A DNA stretch of 64,000 nt, taken from NCBI GenBank assembly GCA_019235885.1, contig JAFAKB010000026.1, forward strand, positions 1-64,000, given 5' to 3'. The translations under genes were made by a program, and so were the position numbers. This document shows, in pieces, positions 8,559 through 16,513 of this stretch (positions are counted from its first letter, which is position 1; every line of letters begins with the position of its first letter). The stretch comes from Candidatus Eremiobacterota bacterium. Its GTDB lineage: Bacteria > Vulcanimicrobiota > Vulcanimicrobiia > Vulcanimicrobiales > Vulcanimicrobiaceae. Under the pieces are notes generated by a model, which saw only the letters and a list, made by a program, of their open reading frames with translations, was not told the origin of the DNA and did no database searches.

Positions 8559-10051
8559 TTCCCGACGAAACGATCGCCGGCCCGCCATCGACGACGCAGC
8601 TCTGGATCGACGGCGCATACGCCGACGCGGCGGACGGCGCAACGTACGAGGACGTCGATCCGGCGAGCGGCGAAGCGTTCGCGCGGATCGCGCGGGGCGG
8701 CGCCGCCGACGTCGCGCGGGCCGTCGGCGCGGCGCGGCGCGCGTTCGACGACGGGCCGTGGCCGCGCACCACCGCCGCCGAGCGCGCGAAGGTGCTGCGC
8801 ACGCTCGCCGCGCTGCTGCTCGAGCACCGTGAAGAGCTCGCGCGGCTGGAGTCGCGCGACGCCGGGAAACCGTTCCGCGAAACCGCCGACCGCGACGTGC
8901 CGCGCGCGGCCGACAACTGCGCGTTCTTCGCGAGCGCGGTCGAGCAGCGCGAGCAGAGCGCGTTCTTCGACCGCAAGCCGTTCCTCGGCGAGCAGCGCGA
9001 GATCGCCTCGATCGTGCGCGAGGAGCCGGTCGGCGTGTGCGCGCTGCTGACGCCGTGGAACTCGCCGCTGATGCAGGCGACCTGGAAGATCGCGCCGGCG
9101 ATCGCCGCCGGCAATACCTGCGTGCTGAAGCCTTCGGAGCTGACGCCGCTCTCGACGCTGCGCCTCGCGGAGCTGTGCGCCCAAGCCGGCGTCCCGGACG
9201 GCGTCGTGAACGTCGTGACCGGGTTCGGCCCGGAGGCCGGCGCGCCGCTGGTCGCCGACCCGCGCGTCGACGCGGTCGCGTTCACCGGGAGCGAGCCGAC
9301 CGGGATCGCGATCAACCTCGCCGCCGCGCCGACCCTCAAGAAAGTCACCCTCGAGCTCGGTGGGAAATCGGCGAACGTCGTCTGCGACGACGCCGATCTC
9401 GAGCTCGCGGTCGAAGGGAGCGTGCTGGCGATGTTCCGGCACAGCGGGCAAGTCTGCCTCGCCGGCACGCGCTTGTACGTGCAGCACAAGATCTACGACC
9501 GTTTTCTGGAGCGCTATCTCGAGCGCGTGCGAAACCTGCGCGTCGGCGATCCGCAGTCGCGCGAGAGCGACCTCGGCCCGCTCATCACCGCGGGCCACCG
9601 CGAGCGCGTCGAGCGCTTCTGCGCGCAAGCCGACGACGAAGGCGTTCCGGCGCTGCTGCGCGGGCGGCGGCCGGACGAAGCGTCGCTCGCGGCGGGGAAC
9701 TATCTCGGCCCGACGATCTTCGCGCCGCGCGACGAGTCGCAGGCGGTCGCGCGCGAAGAGGTCTTCGGCCCGGTGCTTTCCGTCTTCCGCTTCGAGACGC
9801 TCGACGAGGTTGTCGCGCGCGCCAACGCGACGCGCTACGGGCTCTCCTCGTACGTGTGGACGGCGAGCATCGCGAACGGGCTGCGCTTCGCCGAGCGCGT
9901 CCGCGCCGGAATGTGCTGGATCAACGGCTACTTCCTGCGCGACCTGCGCCAGCCGTTCGGCGGCGTCCGGATGAGCGGGCTCGGCCGCGAAGGCGGCCGC
10001 TGGTCGCTGGACTTCTTCACCGAACCGAAACTGGTGTGCATCTCCTATTGA
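8555..10051 (+). CDS. Aldehyde dehydrogenase, semialdehyde type (HpaE/XylG-like)
   Basis: A 498-residue NAD(P)-dependent aldehyde dehydrogenase. Visible catalytic features are PWN (N169), the lysine in LKPSE (K192), the general base in LELGG (E267) and the nucleophile in SGQVCLAGT (C301). Family and operon suggest oxidation of a ring-fission product such as 2-hydroxymuconic or 5-carboxymethyl-2-hydroxymuconic semialdehyde. The GTG start overlaps the stop of the upstream lyase gene (GTGA), implying translational coupling. The diiron protein gene follows 22 bases after the stop. Length is normal for the family and no key residue is missing. Exact substrate specificity cannot be read from the sequence. 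Confidence 0.88.
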   Translation: MIPDETIAGPPSTTQLWIDGAYADAADGATYEDVDPASGEAFARIARGGAADVARAVGAARRAFDDGPWPRTTAAERAKVLRTLAALLLEHREELARLESRDAGKPFRETADRDVPRAADNCAFFASAVEQREQSAFFDRKPFLGEQREIASIVREEPVGVCALLTPWNSPLMQATWKIAPAIAAGNTCVLKPSELTPLSTLRLAELCAQAGVPDGVVNVVTGFGPEAGAPLVADPRVDAVAFTGSEPTGIAINLAAAPTLKKVTLELGGKSANVVCDDADLELAVEGSVLAMFRHSGQVCLAGTRLYVQHKIYDRFLERYLERVRNLRVGDPQSRESDLGPLITAGHRERVERFCAQADDEGVPALLRGRRPDEASLAAGNYLGPTIFAPRDESQAVAREEVFGPVLSVFRFETLDEVVARANATRYGLSSYVWTASIANGLRFAERVRAGMCWINGYFLRDLRQPFGGVRMSGLGREGGRWSLDFFTEPKLVCISY

Positions 10052-10073
10052 TCGTCTCGAGGTACATCCCGTC

Positions 10074-10964
10074 ATGTCGTACGTGAGCCCGCTGACCGTC
10101 ATCCCGAAGCACGTTCCGGAAGAACAGCTGCGGACGTTCGGGACGCTGGAGTCGTACGAAGCGTACATCGAGCACCAGTACCGCGACAGCAAGGCGCTGC
10201 TCGAGAAGTACCGCGCGCACAAGACGCACGATCCGGAGCTGAGCGCCGAGTACCGCCGCGCGATGGCGCCGATCATGCTGACGACCTGCTGGGGCGAAGC
10301 GCAGACGACCGCGCAGGTCGCGCAGATCATCACCAAGACGAACCGTCCGACCATCCAGTATTTCTACGCGACCCACGCGCTCGACGAGGTCCGCCACACC
10401 CAGATCGAGTGGCGCCGCATCCGCGACCTCGACCTCGCCGACTCGCTCGACGTTCCGTACGAGCAGACGGAGCTGTTCCGATTCGTCAACGGGCTCCCGT
10501 CGTTCGTCGAGATCGTCTACGGCCAGGTCTGCACGCTCGAGGCGTACTCCGCGCACGTGCTGTTCAACTCGATCGCCGACCTCGCCCGCAAGTACGGCGA
10601 TCTCGCGACCGCGGTGACGTACGAGTACGTGATGCACGACGAGGTCCGCCACATCAGCACCGGCCTCAAAGTCGTGCGCGAAGCGATCGAGACCGCGCCC
10701 GATCCCGAAGAAGCCGTCTTTCGCATCCTCGACCTGGAGGAGCGGCTGCTGCCCATAACTATCCGCAAGCTGGGCCGCGACTCGGCGATCGCGGGAAACC
10801 TCTACGAAGCGGGGATGATCGCCGACAAGCGCGCCTTCGAGCTCGACGGCTTTCGCCAGTACCTGATCTTCCGCTCGAAGATTCCGAGCCTGCCGCCGAT
10901 GCGCTACAAAGGCCCGGACGGCTGGACCGCCGCCGACACCGCCGCGGCCGCCGCATCATCCTGA
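10074..10964 (+). CDS. Diiron (ferritin-like) oxygenase-type protein
   Basis: A 296-residue all-helical protein with a complete carboxylate-bridged diiron pattern: E75, E105xxH108 (DEVRHTQ), E156 and E190xxH193 (DEVRHIS). This is the ligand set of ribonucleotide-reductase-R2-like and toluene/phenol-hydroxylase-like oxygenases. Its position inside an aromatic cleavage operon, between an aldehyde dehydrogenase and an extradiol dioxygenase, suggests that it hydroxylates the ring before cleavage, but no reductase or coupling protein gene is adjacent. N-oxygenation (AurF-like) or another oxidation is possible. Its last codons and TGA stop lie inside a copy of a dispersed repeat. Substrate is unknown. 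Confidence 0.7.
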   Translation: MSYVSPLTVIPKHVPEEQLRTFGTLESYEAYIEHQYRDSKALLEKYRAHKTHDPELSAEYRRAMAPIMLTTCWGEAQTTAQVAQIITKTNRPTIQYFYATHALDEVRHTQIEWRRIRDLDLADSLDVPYEQTELFRFVNGLPSFVEIVYGQVCTLEAYSAHVLFNSIADLARKYGDLATAVTYEYVMHDEVRHISTGLKVVREAIETAPDPEEAVFRILDLEERLLPITIRKLGRDSAIAGNLYEAGMIADKRAFELDGFRQYLIFRSKIPSLPPMRYKGPDGWTAADTAAAAASS

Positions 10965-10980
10965 GCTTGTCGAAGGACGA
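10956..10980 (+). repeat. Dispersed 25-bp REP-like element, copy 1
   Basis: The element reads TCATCCTGAGCTTGTCGAAG followed by GACGA and has partial inverted symmetry. Related copies occur at 34257, 51533, 61342 and 63333. This copy supplies the final serine codons and the stop codon of the diiron gene. Very similar short palindromic elements are common in many GC-rich bacterial genomes. Confidence 0.75.
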
Positions 10981-10989
10981 GCCACCACC

Positions 10990-11856
10990 GTGATCGCGGC
11001 CGGCCTCTTCTCCACCCACGTTCCGCGCCTGATGATTCTCGACCCCGAAGCGCGCCGGCGGTACATGGGCCAGAACGTCACGACGTTCTACGACGCGCTC
11101 CCGCAGATCAAGCGCGAGCGGATCGACGCGCTGGAGTTCGACACCTTCGTCGTGATCGACACCCACTGGCACTCGACGCTCGAGTTCATCCTGAACGCGC
11201 ACGCGCGCCACGAAGGGCTCTACACCTCCGACGAGATCCCGTGGATGATCCACGAGTACGCGTACGACTACCCGGGCGATCCGGAGCTGGCCGCGCTGAT
11301 CGCGCAAGAGTCGAAAGCGCGCGGCGTGCCGGCCGAAGCAGCCGCGCACCGCGGCTTGCCGGTGCATTACGGCACGCTCAACCCGATGCACTACTACAAC
11401 CCCGGCCCGAGCAAGAAGCGCGTCCTGCCGGTCTCGGTGCTCGACACGGCGGAGGTCGAGCCGAACCTGCGCTTCGGCGAAGCGGTCACGGCGGCAGCGG
11501 AGCGCTGCGGGCGGCGGGTGCTGCTGGTCGCCTCGGGCGGGATGTCGCACCGCTTCTGGCCGCTGGCGACGATCCGGCAGCGGGCCGGCGCCGATCCGAG
11601 CGACATCAGCGATCCGGCGCTGCGCGCGTTCGACGAGCGGATCATGGCGTGGTGGCGCGCCGGCGACCACGCCGCGGTGCTCGCGCACGCCGACGAGTTC
11701 CGCCGCACCTGCTCGCCCGAAGGCCGCTTCGCGCACTACCTCGTCCTGGCCGGCGCGCACGGCGGCGCGGCGTGGCGCGCGCGCGGCGAGCAGTTCGGCC
11801 GCTACGAAGCCGCGATCGGGACCGGCCAGTCCAACTTCTGGTTCGCCGCGCGCTGA
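10990..11856 (+). CDS. LigB-type extradiol ring-cleavage dioxygenase
   Basis: A 288-residue class III extradiol dioxygenase, expected to open a catechol ring next to the hydroxyls using non-haem Fe(II). The metal-binding histidines of this family correspond to H10 in FSTHVP and H59 in DTHWHS. The overall sequence, with GLYTSDEIPWMIHEY and SGGMSHRFWPL, most resembles homoprotocatechuate/2,3-dihydroxyphenyl-type enzymes of the LigB superfamily. It is the last gene of the four-gene operon and is followed by a strong hairpin. The GTG start comes 9 bases after the dispersed repeat. Natural substrate (homoprotocatechuate or another catechol) is inferred only from family resemblance and neighbours. 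Confidence 0.82.
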   Translation: MIAAGLFSTHVPRLMILDPEARRRYMGQNVTTFYDALPQIKRERIDALEFDTFVVIDTHWHSTLEFILNAHARHEGLYTSDEIPWMIHEYAYDYPGDPELAALIAQESKARGVPAEAAAHRGLPVHYGTLNPMHYYNPGPSKKRVLPVSVLDTAEVEPNLRFGEAVTAAAERCGRRVLLVASGGMSHRFWPLATIRQRAGADPSDISDPALRAFDERIMAWWRAGDHAAVLAHADEFRRTCSPEGRFAHYLVLAGAHGGAAWRARGEQFGRYEAAIGTGQSNFWFAAR

Positions 11857-11865
11857 GCACATGAA

Positions 11866-11906
11866 ATGAAGAAGCTCGCGGCGTGCGCGCGCGCGAGCTT
11901 CTTCAT
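11866..11906. terminator. Bidirectional hairpin between convergent genes
   Basis: A perfect 15-bp inverted repeat (arms 11866-11880 and 11892-11906, beginning ATGAAGAAGCTCGCG) with an 11-base loop. It sits between the ends of the convergent dioxygenase and CAP genes. There is no long T tract, but location and symmetry support a two-way terminator. Confidence 0.7.
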
Positions 11907-11931
11907 CGTTGCCGGGACGCGTCTACCGGGC

Positions 11932-12471
11932 TTACTTCCCGGAGAAGTCCTCGACGTAGAACGTCTCGTCGTTGCCGACCGTCACCACCGCGACGCCGAG
12001 CTTGTGCTCGTTGGCGTCGAGCACGTTCTGCGCATGCGGCGGGCTGTTCATGAACGCCGCGTGCGCGCGCGGCTCGTCGTAGTCGAAGGCGATGTTCTCG
12101 CCGGCGTACGTTCCCGCCATGTGCCAGGCCGCCAGCCGGTCGTAGAACGAGACGCCGTTGGGGTCGGTGTGCCCGAAGTAGCCGCGCGCCGCCATCTCGA
12201 CGGCTTTGGCGTACGCGAACCGGTCGAGCGTGTCGTCCCGCTGGAGCGCCGGGATCCCGCGCTTCGCGCGCTCGGCGTTGACGTCCGCGGCCAGCGCGTT
12301 CGCCGCGTCGGCCTCGTTCTCCGGATAATGCGGGTTGTACAAAGCGAGCGTGATCGCCGCTTCGCCGTGATGCGAGGAGCTCACCAGCCGCGGCAGCGGC
12401 TGCAGCGCCGGAGCCGATGAAAGCGGTAGAAGCGTCAGCGTCGCTGCCATGAAGGCCGTGATCTGCTTCAA
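11932..12471 (-). CDS. Secreted CAP/SCP-domain protein
   Basis: A protein of about 179 residues with a signal peptide and one CAP (cysteine-rich secretory/antigen 5/PR-1) domain. The characteristic core is visible: a helix with LAADVNAERAKRGIPAL, then AAARGYFGHTDPNG, the cleft motif AGENIAFDY, and a terminal HKLGVAVV strand. In bacteria these domains are secreted and their biochemical role is mostly unknown. I choose a TTG start because it gives a basic n-region (KQ) before the hydrophobic segment and follows GAGG at suitable spacing; the ATG seven codons later is the alternative. The 250 bases upstream to the next gene hold nothing I recognise. Confidence 0.8.
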   Translation of the reverse strand: MKQITAFMAATLTLLPLSSAPALQPLPRLVSSSHHGEAAITLALYNPHYPENEADAANALAADVNAERAKRGIPALQRDDTLDRFAYAKAVEMAARGYFGHTDPNGVSFYDRLAAWHMAGTYAGENIAFDYDEPRAHAAFMNSPPHAQNVLDANEHKLGVAVVTVGNDETFYVEDFSGK

Positions 12472-12719
12472 AGCGGTGAACCTCGGTGAGTCGGCGAACC
12501 GCCGCACGCGCGCTGAACACAACGCCGTACGAGCGGAACGTGCGGAAACCAAACTGCTCGAGCGTCCTCTGCGAACCAGGCGCTTCGGGTGCACCACCGG
12601 CCCTGCTATCGAGCGAAGCAGGAGCGGACGTGTCCGCGAGAGGTCGTATGAGAGCTATCGACGCGGCCCGGCCGATTGTTTAGAGCCGGGCAAGCGCGTC
12701 CGTCAGAGGGTGAGCGCGA

Positions 12720-13796
12720 TCACCCTCGGGCGGGCGTTCCGTCCAGCGCCACGCCGGCGCGGTCGTGCGCGGCGCGCGCTTCGCGCATCAAATTCGCCAC
12801 GATCTCGGCAGCCGGCAGCGGCTTGGCCAGCGCGACCGCCTGCCCGCTCCAGAGGCTGAGCAGCTCAGGCCGCTCCTGCGCGGTGGCGGCGTCGCGGACG
12901 TCGCGGGTCAGCCCGTTCTGATACGGATACGGCGCGATCTCGGCCGCGCCGGTCATCTCCTCGATGAAGCGGTTGATCACGCCGCGCGCGTGCTTGCCGG
13001 AGAAGACCGTGGTAAGCGTCGTGCGCCGCGCGGCCTCGCTCGCCAGCAGGCCGCGCGCGGCGGGCGAGAGCGACGACTCGTCGCTGAGCAGAAACGCGGA
13101 GCCGACTTGCGCCGCGCATGCGCCGAGCGCGAGCACCGCCGCGACGCCGCGGCCGTCGCCGATTCCGCCGGCCGCAAGCACCGGAACCGAGACGGCATCG
13201 ACGACTTGCGGAACGAGCGCGAGCGTCCCGATCAGCGACTCCTCGAGCGGCGCGAGAAACGCACCGTGGTGGCCGCCGGCTTCGTAGCCTTGCACGCACA
13301 CGGCGTCCACGCCGGCGCGCTCGAGCGCGACGGCTTCGGCGACCGTCTTCGCGGTGCCGATCGTGAAGATCTCGAGCTCGCGGCAGCGCGCGAGCGCTTC
13401 CGCCGGCGGAATCCCGAAGGTGAAGCTGAACACCGCCGGACGCGCTTCGGCGACGACTTCGAACTGTGCGCGAAAGCTGGTAGCCGAGACGGGCGGCGCG
13501 TCGGGATGCGGGATCCCGAGCTCGTCGCGATAGCGGCGCAATCGCTCGTGCGCGCGCTGCATGACGTCAGCCGGCGGCGGCGCGTACTCGCCGACGAACA
13601 GGTTCACCGCGAACGGGCGATCGGTCAGCGCGCGCACCTGCGCGATCTGCTCGCGAATCTTCGCCGGCGCGTTGTAGCCGCCGGGGAGCGAGCCGAGCCC
13701 GCCGGCGCTCGAGACCGCCGCGACGAGCCGCGGCGTCGTCGCACCGGCCATCGGTGCCTGCACGATCGGAACGGCGAGCGTCTGCAGCGGGTTCAT
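12720..13796 (-). CDS. Nitronate monooxygenase / 2-nitropropane dioxygenase family
   Basis: A 358-residue FMN-dependent TIM-barrel protein. It has the family N-terminus (IVQAPMAGATTPRLVAAVS), a VCVQGYEAGGHHGAF segment bearing the active-site histidine region, and phosphate-binding glycine motifs VLAAGGIGDGRG and GACAAQVGSAFL. Family members oxidise alkyl nitronates such as propionate 3-nitronate; some paralogs are enoyl-ACP reductases (FabK), so a reductase role cannot be excluded. The ATG at 13796 begins directly with the conserved barrel strand. The gene is transcribed divergently from an acetyltransferase gene; the space between contains short inverted repeats that could be an operator. 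Confidence 0.85.
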   Translation of the reverse strand: MNPLQTLAVPIVQAPMAGATTPRLVAAVSSAGGLGSLPGGYNAPAKIREQIAQVRALTDRPFAVNLFVGEYAPPPADVMQRAHERLRRYRDELGIPHPDAPPVSATSFRAQFEVVAEARPAVFSFTFGIPPAEALARCRELEIFTIGTAKTVAEAVALERAGVDAVCVQGYEAGGHHGAFLAPLEESLIGTLALVPQVVDAVSVPVLAAGGIGDGRGVAAVLALGACAAQVGSAFLLSDESSLSPAARGLLASEAARRTTLTTVFSGKHARGVINRFIEEMTGAAEIAPYPYQNGLTRDVRDAATAQERPELLSLWSGQAVALAKPLPAAEIVANLMREARAAHDRAGVALDGTPARG

Positions 13797-13854
13797 GGTG
13801 CTCGGATCGTACGCCGCCCCGCGGCACACGGCTAAGACGGAGGTCTGAGCGCTC

Positions 13855-13897
13855 GTAGACGCGTCGGTCTACCGCGTAGGTATACAGGTCTGTCTAC
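13855..13897. promoter_or_regulatory. Inverted GTAGAC/GTCTAC repeats, possible operator
   Basis: GTAGAC at 13855-13860 is inverted as GTCTAC at 13867-13872 and the half-site GTCTAC recurs at 13892-13897, beside TATACA. The repeats sit between divergent genes for nitronate monooxygenase and an acetyltransferase. Such spacing is typical of TetR-type operators, but no regulator gene is adjacent, so this is tentative. Confidence 0.3.
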
Positions 13898-13946
13898 TTT
13901 CACGAGGCAAAGCGGCCGTACGACCCACGTGTCAAGGAGACGGTCA

Positions 13947-14450
13947 ATGATCGCGGCAGCGATCCATCCCCATCCGGCGCGCCCCGCACGCCATCCCGAC
14001 TATCGTCTGCGGCCGTTCACCGAGGGCGACGTCCCGCGCTACGGCGCGCTGCTCGCCTCGCTTTCGCCGGAAGACGTGCGGCTGAGGTTCCACTCCGTCA
14101 CCGCGCCCTCGGATCCCGAGCAGATTCGCGGCGCGCTGCTCGGCGCCGGCTCGCTCGGCGCGGTTCTCGTCGAGACGTGCGCGGGCGAGCTCGTGGGCGT
14201 CGCGCACGCGGCGCCGGCGAACGTGGAACGGCGCGGGGAGTTCGGGATCCTGGTCGCCGCGGCGCACCGCCGACGCGGGCTCGGCGGGGCGCTGGCGGAC
14301 ATGCTGCTGCACGGGATGGCAGCACGCGGGGTCACCCGCGCCGAAGCGTACACCGCCTGGGAGAACCGCGCCGCGGCGGCGCTGCTGCGCTCGCGCGGCT
14401 TCCGAGCGCAGCACGTCGGCGGCGGGCTCGTCCGCTGGCTGCGCGGCTGA
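13947..14450 (+). CDS. GNAT-family N-acetyltransferase
   Basis: A 167-residue single-domain GNAT protein. The acetyl-CoA-binding segment is visible as FGILVAAAHRRRGLGGALADML (consensus Q/RxxGxG/A), followed by the terminal helix and ENRAAAALLRSRGF strand typical of the fold. The N-terminal RLRPFTEGDVPRYGALLASLSPEDVRLRF segment matches acetyltransferases of the Pat/RimI-like class that accept protein lysines or small amines, but the substrate cannot be read here. ATG 13947 is chosen because AAGGAGA lies 7 bases upstream. It is monocistronic, followed by the S41 protease gene after 58 bases. Confidence 0.8.
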   Translation: MIAAAIHPHPARPARHPDYRLRPFTEGDVPRYGALLASLSPEDVRLRFHSVTAPSDPEQIRGALLGAGSLGAVLVETCAGELVGVAHAAPANVERRGEFGILVAAAHRRRGLGGALADMLLHGMAARGVTRAEAYTAWENRAAAALLRSRGFRAQHVGGGLVRWLRG

Positions 14451-14508
14451 ACCGTTTCCGAACGCGACGCGCCAGGCGCCCTCCGCGGAGCGCCCGAACG
14501 TCCCGCCG

Positions 14509-15810
14509 ATGACGTTTCGCACCGGAACCGGCGCGCTGGCGCTCGCCGTCGCCTTCAGCTGTGTCGCGCCGGGATCGGCGGACGCGCTCACGCTGCAGCA
14601 CCTCGACGACGTGCGCAGCGGCTACCGTGCGCTGACGACGACGTTCTACCGCGGCGTCACCCCGTCGAAGCTGGTCGCCGGCGCGCGCGCCGCGCTCGCC
14701 GAGGCGCTGCGCAAGAACGGCCAGACGCTGCCGCCGCTTGCGGCGCACTCGGGCGACGAGCTCGCGCAGATCGTCGCCACGATCGACGCCGCGCGCGGCC
14801 GCGGCAAGCTCTCCGAAACCGACCTGACCTTCACGGCGCTGAGCGGGATGGCGCATGCGGCGGGCGACCGCTACACCGTCTTCCTGACGCCGAAAGAGCT
14901 GACCGGATTTCAAACGCCGCTGAACCCGCCGCACGTGTTCGGGATCGGCGTGCTGCTGCAGCAGGACGAGACGACGAAAGACGTGAGCGCCTCGTACGTC
15001 GCGCCCGGCACGCCGGCCGACGGCGCGGGCGTGCAGAACGGCGACGTCTTCGAAGCGATCGACGGCGTCAGCGTCCGCGGCGAGGACGTCGCGCACGTGC
15101 GCGCGCGCCTGCTCGGGCGCACCGGAACGGTCGTGCGCGTGCGCATGCTGCGCAACGGCAAGACGCATGCGGAGTTTTCGATCGTGCGCGCCGAGGTGCA
15201 TCCGCCGACGGTCTACCAGAAGCTGCTGGCGAACGGCGTGGGTTACATCGCCGTCGGCGTCTTCGGCGAGCCGACCGCTGAAGAGTTCGGCGCCGCGCTC
15301 AAGCACCTGCAGCAGCAGAACGCGCGCGCGTACGTCATCGACCTGCGCAACAACGGCGGCGGCTACGTCAACGCGGCGGTCGCGATCGCCGGCCACTTCA
15401 TCCACTCCGGCCCGATCGTCTCGGTCGCCGAACGCTCGGGAACGACCGAGTTCGACGCCGAGGCGAATGCCGACGTCGCGCGGCCGGTCGCGGTGCTCGT
15501 CAACCACTACTCCGCCTCCGCCTCGGAGATCACCGCCGGCGCGCTGCAGGACGCCGGCGTCGCGACGCTGGTCGGGAGCCGCACCTACGGCAAAGGCGTC
15601 GTGCAGCAGATCACCTACAACAACGACGGCTCGGCGATGAAGGTCACCACCGCGCGCTACCTGACGCCGCGCAACCGGATCATCGACGGCGTCGGGCTCG
15701 TCCCCGACGTCACCGTGAACGAGAACGCGCACGCGCGCTTCGGCGATCCGTCCGCCGACGCACAGCTCGCTGCGGCGATCGCGGCGGTTCAGGCGAAAGC
15801 GAGGCTCTAG
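14509..15810 (+). CDS. Secreted S41 C-terminal processing peptidase
   Basis: A 433-residue periplasmic serine protease of the CtpA/Tsp family. It has a signal peptide, a helical N-terminal region, a PDZ domain (about residues 140-225, with GIGVLLQQDE and GDVFEAIDGVSV), and the S41 catalytic domain with IDLRNNGGGYVNAAV, the serine motif HYSASASEITAGAL (catalytic serine about 337) and TYGKGVVQQ (lysine 362). Such enzymes trim or degrade envelope proteins by recognising C-termini. Length and domain order are normal. It is probably expressed on its own; a tiny gene with a strong ribosome-binding site follows. Confidence 0.9.
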   Translation: MTFRTGTGALALAVAFSCVAPGSADALTLQHLDDVRSGYRALTTTFYRGVTPSKLVAGARAALAEALRKNGQTLPPLAAHSGDELAQIVATIDAARGRGKLSETDLTFTALSGMAHAAGDRYTVFLTPKELTGFQTPLNPPHVFGIGVLLQQDETTKDVSASYVAPGTPADGAGVQNGDVFEAIDGVSVRGEDVAHVRARLLGRTGTVVRVRMLRNGKTHAEFSIVRAEVHPPTVYQKLLANGVGYIAVGVFGEPTAEEFGAALKHLQQQNARAYVIDLRNNGGGYVNAAVAIAGHFIHSGPIVSVAERSGTTEFDAEANADVARPVAVLVNHYSASASEITAGALQDAGVATLVGSRTYGKGVVQQITYNNDGSAMKVTTARYLTPRNRIIDGVGLVPDVTVNENAHARFGDPSADAQLAAAIAAVQAKARL

Positions 15811-15857
15811 CCGCCAAGCGACGCCGAGATGCACCTACGAATGGAGGAACGTTCCGC

Positions 15858-15998
15858 ATGTGGTACGTCTACACAACTGCCGATCGGAAAAGATACACGG
15901 TCGCACAACAGCCGACCGGCGAGTATGCCTTCCAAGTCGTCGGGCCAATGTCGTACCAGGACGCGTGGGCCTGGATGAAGGCTAACGGCCACGGCTAG
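15858..15998 (+). CDS. 46-residue hypothetical protein
   Basis: A very short reading frame (begins MWYVYTTADRK, ends WMKANGHG) with a strong ribosome-binding site (GGAGGAAC, 7 bases before the ATG). Four aromatic residues in the first strand and the segment FQVVGPMSYQDAWAWMKANG give it a compact beta-beta-alpha look rather than random composition. Its codon usage is less GC-biased than its neighbours (ACA, AAA, AGA, TAT), which may point to transfer together with the adjacent IS21 remnant. No family is recognised. Confidence 0.55.
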   Translation: MWYVYTTADRKRYTVAQQPTGEYAFQVVGPMSYQDAWAWMKANGHG

Positions 15999-16027
15999 GT
16001 CATTGAGGCGCGCGCTGCGCGAAAACG

Positions 16028-16393
16028 TCAGGCTGCGAGCATCAACGTCGTCGAAGTGGCCGGCGACGAGCGCCGCGTGCGCGCGTAGCGTTTGAGCGTG
16101 CTGTAGCTGCCGCGGAAGGCGTCGCGCTCGACGAGCTCGTTGTAGAGCTCGCGCAGCGAGGCGCCGCTCGCGAGCGCGTCGTCGATCCGCTCGCGATGGG
16201 GTTCGCACACCGACTGCGGCTCACGCAGCTCGTGCAACTGCGCAACCTCGCCGTCGAGTAGGCCGGCGCGGCGGCCGTAGGCCGCGACCGTCTCGCGGCG
16301 GTGCCCCGTCTCGTGCTCGATCCGGCGGAGCGACTTCCCTTCGCGGAGCAAGGCCAGGACCCGGTCCCGCTGCGCCTCGGTCAGCGTGTTCAT
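16028..16393 (-). pseudogene. IS21-type transposase N-terminal remnant (IstA-like)
   Basis: A 121-residue product with a helix-turn-helix (residues 3-40, [30 protein letters not shown]) followed by a second helical segment, ELVERDAFRGSYSTLKRYART, that matches the DNA-binding N-terminus of IS21 IstA transposases (RG-YxGSYxTLKxY). The rnase-H-like DDE domain that should follow is absent, and no IstB gene is adjacent. It is therefore either a truncated insertion-sequence relic or a domesticated DNA-binding protein. No terminal inverted repeats were recognised. The reading frame is intact over its length, so expression is possible. Confidence 0.65.
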
Positions 16394-16501
16394 GCCGGGC
16401 GCTTCGCGCGCCGGCGCGCGCGGGACCTGCGCGGCGTGGCCGCTTTTGAGTGCCCGGCCGCTTTCGGCGGCCCGAAACGCCCGCACGCTGCCGCGCGCCG
16501 C

Positions 16502-16507
16502 TATACT
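16502..16507 (+). promoter_or_regulatory. -10 element for clpP, probably leaderless
   Basis: TATACT lies only 6 bases upstream of the clpP ATG (16514), and no ribosome-binding site is present. This geometry predicts transcription starting at or next to the start codon, that is, a leaderless mRNA. No clear -35 element is visible. Confidence 0.45.
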
Positions 16508-16513
16508 GCGCGC

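Noticed and set aside
12472-12719. Gene in the gap between the CAP protein and nitronate monooxygenase
   Set aside because: Open frames exist, but have no ribosome-binding site, no motif and random Arg-rich composition; nothing supported.
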